Positions 10,401-23,022 are shown, counted from the first letter of the stretch. The stretch: 60,000 bases of DNA from Tubiluchus corallicola (GCA_030141605.1 JAQGDQ010000306.1:101501-161500); one strand, 5' to 3'. Made by a program: numbers and translations. Notes: generated by a model from the letters alone, not told the origin.

Positions 10401-13394
10401 CGAATAAGTGATGTGGTGTTTGCAGGCAAAAACACAACTTTGTTTCAATGATGCATTGACTACATGGGCAGTACAGCTGTCTACCAGTAAAATGATATTT
10501 CTCTTTAAGCTCACATCCCATTTCACTAACCATTCATTAAACAATACAGCCGTCATCCAAGCATTCGAGTTTGCACAGTAATCTACCGGTAATGTTGCAA
10601 CACCTTTAAATCACCTGGGATTCTTGCTTACCAATCACCAGCAGTTTTACCTTTTTTCCTGACATGCTTGCACAACATAGCACTGTCACACGTTCTTTTG
10701 AAATCTTTCACCTCTTTGCTTTTTCGTTCCCAAATAAGTGTGCTCAGGCAAAGCTCTAAAATAAAGTTTCATCCGCATTATAAATGTTGTCGGGTGAATA
10801 CCCTGCAATAATTTTTGGCCACACTTCTTCTACCCAATTTTCAGCAGCTGGAAACATCAGCATCCTTTTACTCACCACGTGTACGTTTGTATACGATGTT
10901 TTCATGCTTTCTCCGTCGCTGAAACCATCCATCTGTTGCAACAAAATCTTCCTTTCCCATTTTCTTTGCCAAATCTTGTGCTTTTTGTCACATTAAAGGA
11001 GCATTCACTCGAGCATCTTTTTCTTTTGCGTTTGTAAACCACACTTTTAACACTGACTCCACTTCACAGTCTTTTCCTGTGCGTCTCCTCTTAGATGCTA
11101 GCTAGATCCTCATTTTGGCTTGGCGACTGCTCAATTGTTTTTTCAATATTCTGCCGAGATTTTTTTTGGAAATTTTTAACTGCACTGCAGCACACCTCTG
11201 CAAGTTTATTGGAGGTTCTTTGGAAGTTTATTGCACTGCTCTGAAATTTTCAGTTTTTCCTTAACTGTTAGGTCTTTATGCTTATGCTCCATTTTTCAAA
11301 CTTCTTAACTCTATGCCCTTATTTGCTGTAAGCCACAACGAATACTGGCTGATTACTGTACCTGCATCTTTGACTTTTAACTCATTAAGCCTGAAAGCAT
11401 GATTTGCAACTAGAGCACAAAAGGAAACTGCTAGGCAGGTGATTAAATGTTTAGCTTCCAGAAATTCTTTGGGTAACGAGGTTAATTGCAGTGGGCGAGC
11501 AAGTAACAGATTCAAAGCAAAATCGCTATGCTAGCGTATGATTTACAATCAAAACGGTAGTTAACATGATTGTTTCTACATATATAATGCACAAAAGGGA
11601 TATATATATAATGCACAAAAGGGAAGTAAAGATGACATAAAAGTAGGAAAGACTGTTTGGGCACCTACAAATGTCTTATTTTAAGTATGTGAAGGAAAAA
11701 TATTGAGTCAATTACCAATAGTTTTTATGTATATTTGAATAGAAGCGGCCCGTTCCAGGCGTTTTTGAGTCCATTAAGCGATTGAATCTATTAACCGTGA
11801 GTCTATTAAGTGGTGACTATGGTATATATATATATATATTTGTGTGTGTGTGTGTGTGTGTGTGTGTGGATATATAACCAACGAGGCTACTACCCCGACG
11901 ACGGCACCATTCTCGACAATTCTGGCTATTTTTTGCAAAACTTATACCTCTTATTTCTAGAGATCCGGAATGGGCCACGGGTGGTGCTGGTAATGATTGA
12001 ATAGCCCATTCAATGGTGGGTGTAATAGTCATATTTAGATTTCACGGGAGGGCCACGGCATCCAGTGATGGGCATTTTCCCCCGGGCCCCAACCAAACAA
12101 ATTTTGCAAAAAACTGCTCAACCACCCTCTAGAAAAACTCAATTTGTGCAACTGTTTTGGCATGTTGGGAACAAATAAGCACACTCGCAGAAAGAGAACG
12201 AAACGGTCTACAAAATGTTGGAGGTTTTGTTGCGAGAGTGGTCCACTAGACGCAACGGGAAGCTGCACGCTATTTGGAACATCCATTGTCTTTGCGTTTG
12301 AGAAATTTTGCGGCTGCTCCAGGCATTGTTATCACCTGCCGTTCTACTGTGTTATAGATTTGACATTTAATTAAGTTGTGTTAGCCTATTATCATGTGAG
12401 AGTAGGAAAACAAAACTATGTAGAATATCCGTGCATTATTGATCATTGGTATTATAGCATTTATAGCACTAAGAGCATTTATTATAACACACAGTTTCGA
12501 CTTTGTGCAAAATGTTCTGAATGGTTTCACTGTGCTACTGTATTGTTGGTGCAGGTGTTGTAGGTGTCATGACCATTGGCGCCATCAGCATCATGATCAC
12601 CGTGTGATGTGGTGGGTGTTGTGTGGTGTGGTAGTGGTAGTGGTGGTATGCTGTGGGCGTTGTGCTGTCGATGGTCTGGTGTGATGTGCTGTGGATGGTG
12701 TGCTGGCGTGGTAGGGTGTGTGTTAAGTTGGTGGAGTGGTTTGGGTGATGTGGTGGGTGTGGTTTAGTGTGGTCTAAGTGGTGTGGTGTGGGTGGTGTTG
12801 GTGTAGTGTGGTGGGTGTGGTGTGGTGAGTGTGGTGTGCTATTGCATGGGTGGTGTTCATTTGTGTCATTTATGCGCAAAATTCTTTTTGCGGGTTTGGC
12901 TAGTATTAATTATTGTGGCCTTGTCCAGTTCAAATTTGGAGTCATTGAACTTGAAAATATTGACAAATGTTAAAAAAATCACAGTCTTCTGACTTTTGTC
13001 TGGTTTTCATGATTTTAAAAAGCCTTTGGCAGAGTGTGATGACTTTTGCTTGTGTTGCAACGTGGGATAAAATAGTAACATGTGTTCACTCAGAAAAAAT
13101 AATAGAATTCGAAACTAATTAAAGGTCTGGATAAGATAATCCTGTAAAATTCTAATTTCGCCATGCCTTTTTGCAACAACTTTATGCGTAGCAATTTAAT
13201 AAAATTATTTTTCACTAACACTAACTTCATACTAGGTTTGTGAGGAATGGATCGAGTCGAATTTGCGGGACAGCTTACGCTCTGCTGTGTCATTTTGTGA
13301 TAACTTTGAGAATCGTTATAGTCTGATATACTCTAGTCTGCAGCTTGGTTCCAGTTGGGCGGATGTAGCAGCACGATTACTTGATTTCAACTAA
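4443..13394 (+). CDS. PARP4-like / VWA5-like protein, C-terminal part (six exons)
   Basis: Six phase-compatible exons encode the last 270 residues: 4443-4578, 5763-5795, 6421-6596, 8185-8284, 8482-8690 and 13236-13394 (stop TAA). All junctions are GT-AG and the reading frame closes throughout. The LPQLLALQKN-DGSWEF junction (exons 3-4) followed by a helical segment with SLGSVITSALLNML matches the C-terminal 'DGSW' domain of PARP4 and VWA5 proteins. The last exon (EEWIESNL ... LQLGSSWADVAARLLDFN) resembles the very end of vault PARP, where human PARP4 contacts the major vault protein. The catalytic, VIT and vWA domains would lie upstream and are not visible. The first two exons rest on phase and splice signals only. 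The 4.5 kb last intron holds a Tigger transposon. A possible polyadenylation signal AATAAA lies at 13822. PARP4 is my preferred family; a VWA5B-type protein is the alternative. Confidence 0.6.
4965..5035 (+). repeat. Possible tRNA-derived SINE head
   Basis: An A-box-like stretch (TGGTTAGCTGAGC, about 4968-4980) is followed about 45 bases later by a B-box-like GGTCGAATAC (5021-5030). This is the spacing of an RNA polymerase III internal promoter in a tRNA-like sequence. The cloverleaf is degraded, so a functional tRNA is unlikely. A decayed SINE head is the simplest reading, but the match may be chance. Confidence 0.25.
5125..5313 (+). mobile_element. Tigger-type short derivative (5' end)
   Basis: The segment begins with a terminal-repeat-like sequence (GTGCTGCTTAATAGACTTAC) and continues co-linearly with two separated parts of the Tigger element at 8945-11822, namely 8945-8998 and 10094-10233. 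Shared landmarks include TTTGGGACCGA, TTTTGACCCA, CTATTAACC and ATGCCTAAATTCC. It lacks the 1.1 kb block at 8999-10093, which marks that block as an insertion in the longer copy. The right end was not found, so this may be a truncated copy or a MITE whose other end has decayed. Confidence 0.65.
6934..7410 (+). repeat. Intronic tandem duplication, ~0.22 kb unit
   Basis: Copy 1 (6934-7154) and copy 2 (7183-7410) are almost identical. They share AATGTCTAAAATCC, TTAGATGGTAAATTGCAC, GCAAAATGTCTGCGAAC and TCGTAGCTGAACTTCGAC. Copy 2 has a 6-base insertion (CCAAAT) near its start and a few substitutions. A 28-base spacer separates the copies. The duplication lies in the intron between the 6421-6596 and 8185-8284 exons of the PARP4-like gene and carries no convincing coding potential. 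The high identity points to a recent event. Confidence 0.85.
8923..8942. repeat. (TA)n microsatellite, left flank of Tigger
   Basis: A short uninterrupted TA run abuts the left terminus of the Tigger element. A matching TA run abuts the right terminus at 11823-11839, so the transposon appears to have inserted into a TA-rich microsatellite, as expected for a TA-targeting family. Confidence 0.8.
8999..10093. mobile_element. Nested 1.1 kb non-autonomous element with GACRTC termini
   Basis: The left end GACATCAAACATATTG and the reverse complement of the right end GACGTCTAACATAATG form imperfect terminal inverted repeats. Candidate 4-base target duplications flank them (AGTT at 8995-8998, AATT at 10094-10097). 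The related Tigger derivative at 5125-5313 runs straight across the insertion point (GACCCAATTAAC), acting as an empty site. No transposase reading was recognised inside, so this looks like a non-autonomous element of unknown superfamily. Confidence 0.65.
10374..11292 (-). pseudogene. Tigger/pogo transposase relic
   Basis: Read on the minus strand, the segment opens with ATG and a helix-turn-helix-like start (MEHKHKDLTVKEKLKISEQ). It continues through a CENP-B-type DNA-binding region (WFTNAKEKDARVNAPLM; KAQDLAKKMGKEDFVATDGW), then reaches the DDE domain. The first catalytic Asp lies in the motif GYSPDNIYNADET. Downstream come LPVDYCANSNAWMTAVLFNEW and the second Asp in ILLVDSCTAH. These motifs and their order match Tigger/JERKY-like transposases. 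Several in-frame stops and at least one frameshift interrupt it, and the expected C-terminal part of the DDE domain after about 10374 is missing or unrecognisable. Confidence 0.85.
11823..11868. repeat. (TA)n-(TG)n compound microsatellite
   Basis: A TA run (to about 11839) passes directly into a TG run (about 11840-11868), just outside the right Tigger terminus. The tract is non-coding and likely polymorphic in length. Confidence 0.9.
12600..12850 (+). repeat. Degenerate GTGGT-rich low-complexity repeat
   Basis: About 250 bases are composed mainly of GTGTGGTGTGGTGG-type words with no fixed period. This gives a strongly purine/GT-biased plus strand in otherwise AT-rich DNA. The apparent long His/Pro/Thr-rich reading frame on the opposite strand is a by-product of this composition. 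G-runs are mostly only two or three long, so any G-quadruplex potential would be of the weak two-quartet type. Confidence 0.85.
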
Positions 13395-16300
13395 AAATGT
13401 TATTTTTCGTTTATTTTAACGTTCTGATTTGTAACATAACCTCTTCAAATAATTGTTTTGGGTATTAGTGTAATAGAATAATTACACAGTTGAGCTCGTA
13501 TTAATCATCACAGGAATGAAGTAAACTCTTTTATATGAATAGAGCTAGGGATAGTTATTCTTTTACTTCCACTGCATTATATTATACATTGATAAACTGA
13601 AATTTACATTAGTTGCACTTGCATTCTAATCAGAGCATTTTGTTAGTATATGTTAGAACATATAATCTGGTGTCTGTTTCCTATTTGGGTGTGCTCAGCT
13701 GAAGCAGAGGTACCTCCTGATCATATATACGGCCAAATACGGGGATATTGCACCGGACATGTAATTCTGTTTGATTGGCTAGTGCGAAATTGAACCATGT
13801 ACGTCATCATTATGGGTGCATAATAAATGAATGGCAGTTATTATTCTTGGTTGGTCGTTTTCGCTACACAGTACTTTGTATATGGGTACATCTTTTGTGG
13901 CATGTTAAAACTTAGCACAGTTTTACAGTACCTATTTCATCTTGTTACTACATATTTAAGAGTTTTTAAGTAGTACAGAAATATGACTAACAATCTTGCA
14001 ACTAATCAAACTGTATTTCATATGAGGACAGTAAATTAACTGTATAAGTATTCATTTATAATCATAATTATTCTGAAGTTGTTGATGTTGATGGAAAAAA
14101 TTCTAAGCATGAAAAAATGTGAAAAAAATCAGCCCTAAGCCTGAACGATTCTTGGTTCAGTTCAACTTTCAGTCCTGAACCAACTTTTTCACATTTTGGT
14201 TAGGTTGAGGTTCAATAATGATGCTAATTGTGGGTTTATTATAATTATCGTCAGATTATATAATATGTTAGCCGGACAAGGTATTTGTAGGCTGATGTAA
14301 TAATGATTTCGTGCCACTTGAGTTATCAATTTTACCACAGTTTTGAGTATTCTTGATTTTAAACGTGAGGTTATTGTGTGGCCTGGATTATAAAGCTTTT
14401 TTGAGTATTTTTCTTTCTAAACTAAAGCTGTTGTGTGATAGCCAGAATTGTGAAAGTGTATGCTATATAAATGGTATACATTTGCTTGTAATGAAGTTTG
14501 TTTGCAGTGTAATTCTTTTTCAATATGTGTTGGACAATTTAGAAGTCGGTCATAGACTTCCACAGATGATCATTTCTTGAAGAAATCCTGCCTGAAATAC
14601 AAGTTATTCTTATTCACCGATATTCAGAGCTGCATAGCAAATCAGCTGAAAAAGTTTCTTCCAACATAGCGTCTTGAACAGAATATTTCTTTAGGATAAA
14701 TTGTTTTGCATAAAAAAGAATTAGAATCAATTCTTGGTTCTTCAAAATATTTAAAGCATGTGTCGAGAAACGAATGAAACCAATGCGACTTCGTGTGAAT
14801 AATGTCAGTTTATCTCATTTTTAAACTAAAATCACTTGGTCAGAAAAATCTTTTCCAATTATGCCTTCAACTAGTTGTACAAATTGTACAAGATCGGCAT
14901 TCTACTCAAAAATGGCACATTGACAGAAAGAATTGTCTTGAGCAATGACAATCAAAGTAACCAAAAGTGATTTTAAAAAGTATTTTAAAAATACTACAAA
15001 GTAGTCTGATCATTGTGTACTATTAATGTGATAACCCTTTCATTTAATGAGAGATTATATTGATAAAATGACTATAACATGGTTGCTTGATAGTAACATT
15101 AATGCATATTATTAACTTCGAAATAAAGTTTGAACATGTGCTCCAGGCATCCTTGAAGTTGAAAAGACAGTTTTTTTATCCAAAGCAATCTGACACAAAT
15201 TATTTTCTATCACTTGTCATCCGTCTGCAGTATAATTATTTAGTTGTTCATGAAATGGACCTGTAGCTACCCCTGTTCACAGAAAACAAATTTTTTTCTC
15301 AACTTTTTAAACCTAGATAAAGAAGACACTTAGTAGGAATGTCTCAAGGTCGCACTTATGTTTGGCTGTTAATATATGACGTCCATTTGAACTTCAGATG
15401 TATCCAAATGTTGGATACTACACAACAATTAATTTGCTATTGCTGTTATTAAATAGAGCCAAAAAAATGCAAACAACACTAGTTGCATAAATTGCTTGGT
15501 GCTTAACTCTTTTACCCAGTAAAACATTAGAAAACAGTTATATGGAAAATTTCATGCATTTATTGTCAGCCAGTTATTACCCACGCACACATATATATAT
15601 AATATATATTATACTCTGTGATATAAATGTGCTGTTCTGTACATTATTATATTTATGTACAAAATCACCAACATGATTAGGGTAGACAAAACTTATTTTT
15701 TATAGAAATTCATTATGACTAATAAACATTAGATATGGTTGATTTAGTGTACTTTAAATTTCAATTTGCAAATTACACACCACAGCACCATGTGGCTGAA
15801 CATTAGTATCTAAGCCTGCCCAAAAAGATAGCAAAAACACTATTACATTATAGTATCCCAATAGTCCAAATCCGTTTTTCACAATAGAAAAAGTAAAAAT
15901 ACTTCTTGTCACATAACTACTAACAAAGCAACAACCCAATAGAACAATACTGATGATAGGTAATGTTACTGATATGACGTATAAAAAAATTCAGAAAAAC
16001 ATATATTATATACTATGTACATAATTTTACAACTTTTAACAGGTGCTACACAACCTATTATGCATTAAGTGCTGTCTTTCTCGTGCACAATTTAATAGCA
16101 AGCAGAAAAATTCACAACAGTAGTAAAATAATAACAGAAACTACAAAAATAATAGATGGGTTACAAATTATAACAGATTAGCTACAGCTTTTAAACAAAT
16201 AAGACTACGAATGTTGTTCTTAAACCATACAACTTTTGCAAAAACTTAATTTAAACAAATCGTAATAATTCTATTTTTAATCACACCACCGGACATAATA

Positions 16301-17208
16301 CGATCAGAATCAACATAGGAAACAATATTTTCTGTACAACAGCAGTAGTAATAATACTTTAGTATAACAATATACGTATGTCAAATATTTTATATTGAAA
16401 ATGCTCGACTCCTTAAAAAACCACTAAATGGTTGACAGGCATTATTGTTGAAATACGGCCACAATCACAAATTCTGAGAGTTTACTTAAACTACCTTGGT
16501 GTAATATTTGTGAAGCTACTTAATACATTATGCAAACTAGCACAAAAAGTCATGAAGATAAGATCCGACAATTTTTTTATCTGATCTGACCATGGCGTGA
16601 TGTTACAGCTGAAGTGGGTGACAGTTGACCAATAACTAACGTTAATCACTTGGATTCCAGTCCAATAAAAAATCGTAAATGCTTCAAAATTATGCGCAGC
16701 AAACAAACATGCATTACAATCTCAAAATGGAACTTTTTTCCAGAATCATGACACGAGTCAGTTAGAAAAAAACAGCGCATCATTAATAAATGGTTATTGA
16801 CACATGGTTTGGGCTAGCAAGGACCATTAAACAGTACCTGCATGATTAAATGGATTGGCTTTGCTAACAAAAGTAACCACAAAGGAAGTTATAAGAACGT
16901 GCTGTATTTGTCAATTTTTTGACAAACTCCTCTACTAATCGACTACTTACATCGTCTATATCAATGCCACAGATTGTAAATACAAAGTAACACTGTAAAG
17001 TACTGTACTCAAAAGTACCCATATTTGACACATAATTAGCACATTTTATTTAGGTGTATTTTGGCACCTTACCTTAAATAAAGACAAGCAATTAATTGGT
17101 ACAGCAATTTGTATTGAAAATCGATAACGTGAGCATAACTGAAAAGCAATAGGTAAATGTCGACTAGATGAGAATGTGTACTGTATAAGTAGAAAAAATG
17201 TTGTCCTG
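13395..17208. other. Intergenic region between PARP4-like gene and WASF (3'-3')
   Basis: The two flanking genes converge here. No family-level coding similarity was recognised in this stretch. It includes a short AT-rich palindromic tract around 15590-15615. The part just before 17209 is likely the WASF 3' UTR, with a canonical polyadenylation signal on the minus strand at 17045-17050. Confidence 0.6.
17045..17050 (-). terminator. Candidate WASF polyadenylation signal
   Basis: AATAAA on the minus strand lies about 160 bases after the WASF stop codon. It is the nearest canonical signal downstream of the gene, but cleavage was not demonstrated. Confidence 0.45.
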
Positions 17209-20200
17209 CTAACGCTCATTGTCATCCCAATCACTATCATCACACTCTGTCTCTGTATCACTAGAGTCTGAGTACTCCACTGCAATCCGTCTAGCTAAAA
17301 TTGAAGCCACATCTGCTAAACCAGTATTCTTCTCTGCTTCCTTCTGTTTTTTGTCTTCAGTCTTCTTTAACTGTATACCTACAATGTAAATGTTATGCAA
17401 TATAACTGCCTTTACAATATTACATTTCAATTAAGATTTATAGTATCCATCTAACTGCAAAGCTAGATCTTAAATCACAAGAAAAATAACTATCATTTGC
17501 AAAAGTAAAGCAATGATACACAATTCATAACTATTTCTACGGCTACTTCTAACAATTTACCAAGTATTAACATGTTGTAACAAAAACCTACAACAACTTA
17601 AATTTCAAATAAGTTTCCAATTTAGGTTTCATGAGTAGCTATGAGTCTTCTATTCTACTTATTTTTCATACATTTCGGGATCAGCAAGCATTCCGTGGCA
17701 GTAGTGATTGCAGATGGCCAGGACCATTCAAGCTTAATAGTGCTGGGAGACCGCACATAACTCATTATTAAGCAACTATAAAACTGGTTCACCCATCGGT
17801 TCATGGGCCAACTTCAATGTGATTTTTAACTTTGGTTACCAACAGCATAAATGCAAATGAAATCACTGAAACGGATACGTCTGCTAACAATTAAATCAGT
17901 CAGCTACATACAAATGGATAATAAAACTTAGCATCTGGCAGCCTGCCAAGAAAAAAAAGTGAGTTTAACAGTGGATTTGCATTAGCAACATTCTAAATCA
18001 AACTGTAGATTTCATTTTGCAACAATGCAGTACATAAATTGCTGACGGTGACCTTATGTAAGCTTCACAACCTTTAAACTTATACTAACAGACATTGCGT
18101 TTCTCCTGTGTTTTAATTTAATATCACTGTTTTTTTATCCACTGCTTCTGTGCCAAAATTTGGTAATGCTATTTCGTACATTTTCTCAGCTAATACATAC
18201 AATCTATTTATAACGACATTTAGAAAAAGTGAAGCATGCTGTGTAAAATTTAAAAACACAAAGTTCTCAAAAGCAATCTCTGAAGTGCCGGTAATTGTAA
18301 AAATTATTAAAATTAATTTAAGTGTCCTTTTAATTTGCTGACTATGACTAAACTGGATAAAAAGAAAAACAGCCTTACCAAGTCTTATTGCTTGCAACAA
18401 GTCACTACGTGCTGTTGATATCGGCTCCTGTGATTTAGCTGCACCATGTGACCTGGGAGGCTCAGGTGCTTTCCCAGTCTCCTCTGCAGGAGGTGGTGGT
18501 GGAGGAGGCAGGTCTGGGGAAGAAGTAAGGTTTGCTTCCTTACCTGCTCCAGTATTATTTGGGGGTGGTGGAGGAGGCGGTGGTGGGGGTGGTGGAGCCG
18601 AGTGGTAAGGTGGCATAGGCGAATCAGCAGCAATAGGAGGTGGCGGGGTTGGACAGCGATTAACATCGTCCGGTGTGTCAGGTGGAGGTGGCGGAGGAAG
18701 TGGTAAATCACTTGTGGTGCTTTCAGGGGTTGGTGTTTCTCTACATATGTAATTCATTTGCTGCTGTGATATAGAAGGTGGAGAAACAATGGAGCCCATG
18801 TAACCCATCTGAGCTGGAAGACCACCATTTTGGAGAGCAGGGGGTGGTGGAGGAGGCGGTGGAAGATGCTCTCTACTCATACTTTGCGTATTACGCATAC
18901 CTGAAATTTAACAGAAAATTCAGTATTAGTAATCTTGTTATTAAAATACTTTCAAAAGGCAAAAAATAACAAACCAGTTTACGTGAGTAGTTATTGAACT
19001 CAAAGTGTAAAGGAAAAACTGAAGAGTAGAGGCAAACTAAAGGAAGATCCACATTATCTAAATGGTCATAAACTCACAATAAATAAAAAATATACACTTC
19101 AAAAACCATTGTCAGCCATCCATTATAATCACTCAAAATGAAGCTATGAGCTTACAGCCATTATTCAACCTTCAAATGAATGTTGTCTGTTACTGCTATC
19201 TTTTTTAAATGTCTGGAGAAGCAACTAGCTATTTAAGCCTACCGGTTGGTGTGCTGCTTGAACTGCTGTCGGCTGAATCAGGTGGAGCAGGTGGTGGCGC
19301 TGATGGGCGATTACTGAGAGTCTGAACAGATGCTCTCCCTCGGTTTGACATGTGATGCTGATTTACATAGGCTTGATCATTTTCCGTGTATGGAGGAGGA
19401 TTAGCAGGCTGATATGGTGGCGGTGCAAGTGCAGGATCATGAGTGTGATCAATCCTGCTGCAACACAAGAAATCTATGTTACAAGATATTCAGCAACCAT
19501 TGTAGCAAAACTTGAAACCAAGACAGTTACATGTTACTTGCACATGACATAAAGTTCAATGAAGAAGCAAAGAACTTTTCAATGTTCTACTGAAACATAA
19601 AAAACAACAAACAAAATGAACTACACTCATACAATGTTTAACAGCACGTAACTTTGTAACAGCATGATCAATGTAAAGAGAATATATCTCCACACATAAA
19701 AACAACACACTTCTAAAAGACACCGCCTGCATGCGAAGGTCGGTAGTGCAAAATGCGCCCACAAAATTATGGGGTGATTGAGCATGCACTCTCACCTATT
19801 GTACTGAGCATATTGATTATGCTGCAATTCCAGACTATTTGGCCTCTGTTTATGAGGATCGTATGCAGGCGGCGCTTGCGTAGGACTGACAACCACATTG
19901 CTAGAAGCATACTTAGCATTAATGAATTCCGTGCCCATAACTTTCTCCCGATACTTTTCTTTCGTATTTGTAGGTTGTCGTGGTCTTGCACGCCCTCCAT
20001 GTCTCGTGCCAGCAGGCTTGGGTTGCTGAAAAACATGCATCAACAAAGCGTCTCAATACAGGTTAGAGAGTTCACATCAGCAATAAAAGTTTTTAATCAA
20101 AGAACCTGGTTAACTTTTATTATGTGTGTGTGTGGTGTGATAATTCAAACACTGACTATGGAAGACAGGTAATGGTGAGCATCCCAAAGTATGTTTACAA

Positions 20201-22242
20201 ATTATTTTCAATTGAATTTTAGTTAAATCAACATAATTTAACCACGATAGTAACCTAATACAGTTGATAAAAGCAGTACTAACCCTCTTTCCTTGCTTCA
20301 CTTTGTCTGTATCTTTTAACATTTCTAATCTCCATAATTCAAAAAAGTAAGTAGGATCAGTATAAAACTTCAGTCCATCTTTATTGTCATCTCTGCAACA
20401 TACAAATATAAAAAGAGAGGGATTACAACTGGAAAAGAAACTGCGAAAATTGTCCGCTAAACAAATTTCTTCGTAATGACGAAAGTAGCAAAAAAAACCC
20501 TTGTATGTTAAGATACTAAAAACAACAACAAAAAAACAAACAATACTCCTTGCAAAGTTTTGGTAATGTAAAACATGATTAACTGTTTAAAAAAGTAAGA
20601 GGGTGAAAAAATGAATTAAGATGTACAATGTCAGTAAACAGTATACTATAAATGTTATTAGGACCTCACTTAAAAAATTTAATTTTAACATTAATGAAAC
20701 TAACTACACACCTGTAAGGATTTAGTTTATTAAGTGGTGGAGGTGTATCACATGTATGGTATGTTTCCTGCATTGGTGTTGGTATAGTTGATCTAGTAAC
20801 GACTTGCTGGTCCATTATCACAGATGACTTGAATGCCTTCCTCATGTTAATGTCTTGCAAAGAGACTAGAAAATAAAAATATCAAAGTGTATGCTAGTGT
20901 GCAAAACACAACATGCATACGTATGTTCACAATCTCTATCACTTATGCTCAGGTCTGCAAAGCAGAAATTTACAAGTAACATTGGGATCATTATTGGGTC
21001 ACTCCTTACATTGGTGACTCTGTTAAAAGTGAAATATGACATTAAAAGAATGAACAACCAAGTTTCCACTGACTCTATAGCCTTTTAGAATTATTGTAAT
21101 ATAAAAGGGAAATATAGGTACACTGGTTGTATAAATATGAAACCATACATACCATACCAATTAGGGATGATGCTACTTTTTAACAGAGGTTACAATTCAA
21201 GGCTTAACTCAAGATTTTGCAAGTTATGCCTACCACACCTATTATTCCTCTGATTAGTCACTTGTTAGAAACTCAAATTACATCTCAGTTTTTCAGAGAA
21301 GTTTTTAATAGACAAGCTTCATAAGGCTCACTAAAACATTGCTATATAAAAATCGTGTGTTTTCTGTTTAACACAACAGAAAGCAATAACATTCTATTTT
21401 AAATTTATTAATTGTTTTCGGATTTCAGTGATACGTATCTCTCACATGTTAATCTTCTTTGATGCCCATATAATTACTCTATATACTTCGTAATTTTTAA
21501 AAGATTTATCACTGAGGCAAAAATCAATAGTGAGAAACTTGGACAATAAAAATACCTTCTTCTACATTGGAATCCAATTGTGTAACTTTGATTCCAAGTC
21601 TTTCTATTCTGCCCTGTAGTGAGACCGTTCGAATGCATAAATGACTTGCTTCAGCATAAAGTTCCTCGAACATGTCTTCGGCATGCTTGCTAAGACAGCT
21701 TAGCTGTCGAATCACACCTAGAACATTTTAGTTACACGTAACTTGTTAATCATGAAAATGACACGTAATTTGTTAATCACGAAAATATTTTAATAAATCT
21801 ACTTATAGATGTCACAGAAGAATTTAAAATCTTGTACTCAACTTGCAAAATATTTAGCAAATCTATTCTGAATCAAAACTAGACACCTCTAAACTGGAAT
21901 TTTCAATAAGTAGCAACTTTGGACTGTCCAGATTTGGCTTCAACTCAGTCTGGTAGTACCAGTTATTGCAGATGCCCACCAAAAAAATTAATGCTTTAAA
22001 TCATTTAGGCGTTTCACAGAAAAATGGTCTGAAAGGCACAAAAATTTTTTTGCGAAGAACTGCATTGAACAAAATGCCAAGTTAAAATGTTCTTTTAAAA
22101 AGCTCAAGAATAAAAGTCGAATTATAAGTTGCTTACCAGCAAGTGAATTATTTGTCACACATTCCAACTCCTGCTTCACCTCAGGAGGGATGCGTCCTCT
22201 GCTGACATCTGTTGGTTCTACTAGACGTTTAACTAACGGCAT
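17209..22242 (-). CDS. WASF: WAVE/SCAR protein, Arp2/3 activator
   Basis: Eight coding exons on the minus strand: 22242-22137, 21717-21556, 20865-20712, 20392-20284, 20025-19796, 19457-19243, 18900-18379 and 17378-17209. All phases agree and give 555 residues, close to human WASF length. The N-terminal SCAR homology domain (about 1-175) starts [10 protein letters not shown] and contains [14 protein letters not shown] and [15 protein letters not shown]; it binds the Abi/HSPC300/CYFIP/NAP1 WAVE complex. A basic stretch (about 195-225) precedes the proline-rich region (about 265-460, several runs of 6-12 prolines) that recruits profilin and SH3 partners. The C-terminus is a VCA module: WH2 motif [10 protein letters not shown] (491-500), central helix [18 protein letters not shown] (about 520-537) and acidic tail with the conserved Trp ([11 protein letters not shown]550). 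Together these bind G-actin and Arp2/3 to drive branched actin assembly at the membrane. A possible 5' UTR acceptor (TTGCAG) lies 16 bases before the ATG. Confidence 0.95.
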
Positions 22243-23020
22243 TATTTATCACAACCTGCAACTCCAAAAATATCCTGTATTTACACCAATGTTGCTTACG
22301 AAATTTAATTTACACAAATTTGTTGTACTCTATTCCATGGAAAGATATAACGTGTAGTCGCCTACATAATATTAAAGCCAACTTAACTGACTAATTTGTT
22401 GTTCAAGTTCATATAAGGAAATGTAAGTGTCGTTCATTAACATCTTACCCTGACATCTTACACTGGATTACTAATATTTTTTCAATTCACTTCTCTTACA
22501 AGTAGAAGCCGCTATTATTTTCCTTAAATCATTAGAAGGCATTAAACATATACAAAAAAAACACCAAATTAGAAAATAGAAATTCGGCTGCCAGTGATGA
22601 TAGTATTTTAACAAACAATGCTAAGGTTTTAACATATTAGACAATTGATTATTATTATAACACAGACAAAACATTATGACTTATACTAAAGTAACTTAAG
22701 TCATCAAAATCACTCTTCAAAGACAACATTTTTCTAACAAACAAAATTGGACATATACACTATATTATTTTATATATACTACTTCCAACAATAGTAATAA
22801 ATAATAAAAATAAAATATTGATTACAAAATGCGCCTGCAAGTAATGCACTTTTAATAGCATTGGACAATAGCTGTCACAATTATAATTACCTGCAAACAA
22901 GTATGAAACTAAAATTACTAAAGGTGTTTCAACAATACATACAATTTAAACAAAGAAATTGCAATAAAAACTAGGAAAGGCAATGTCATTGAAGAATGAC
23001 TCAAGTACAAGTTGAAAGTG

Positions 23021-23022
<2 letters not shown>

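Larger units (their letters stand above)
8945..11822 (-). mobile_element. Tigger/pogo-type DNA transposon, decayed
   Basis: The left end reads CAGTAGGCGCCGCTTAATAA. The reverse complement of the right end reads CCATAGTCACCACTTAATAG; both continue into ACTCAC, giving imperfect terminal inverted repeats of about 26 bases. Each end is bordered by TA, the pogo/Tigger target dinucleotide. A degraded transposase reading on the minus strand lies inside (10374-11292). The element sits in the last intron of the PARP4-like gene and carries a nested 1.1 kb insertion at 8999-10093, so its own length is about 1.8 kb. Internal stops and frameshifts show it is no longer autonomous. Confidence 0.8.

Noticed and set aside
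12535-12879. 114-codon minus-strand frame rich in His, Pro and Thr
   Set aside because: It is produced by the GTGGT-rich low-complexity tract and has no gene-like features.
18385-18711. 108-codon frame overlapping WASF exon 7
   Set aside because: It is the +1 shadow of the polyproline-coding exon, rich in Leu and His as expected from CCN codons out of frame.
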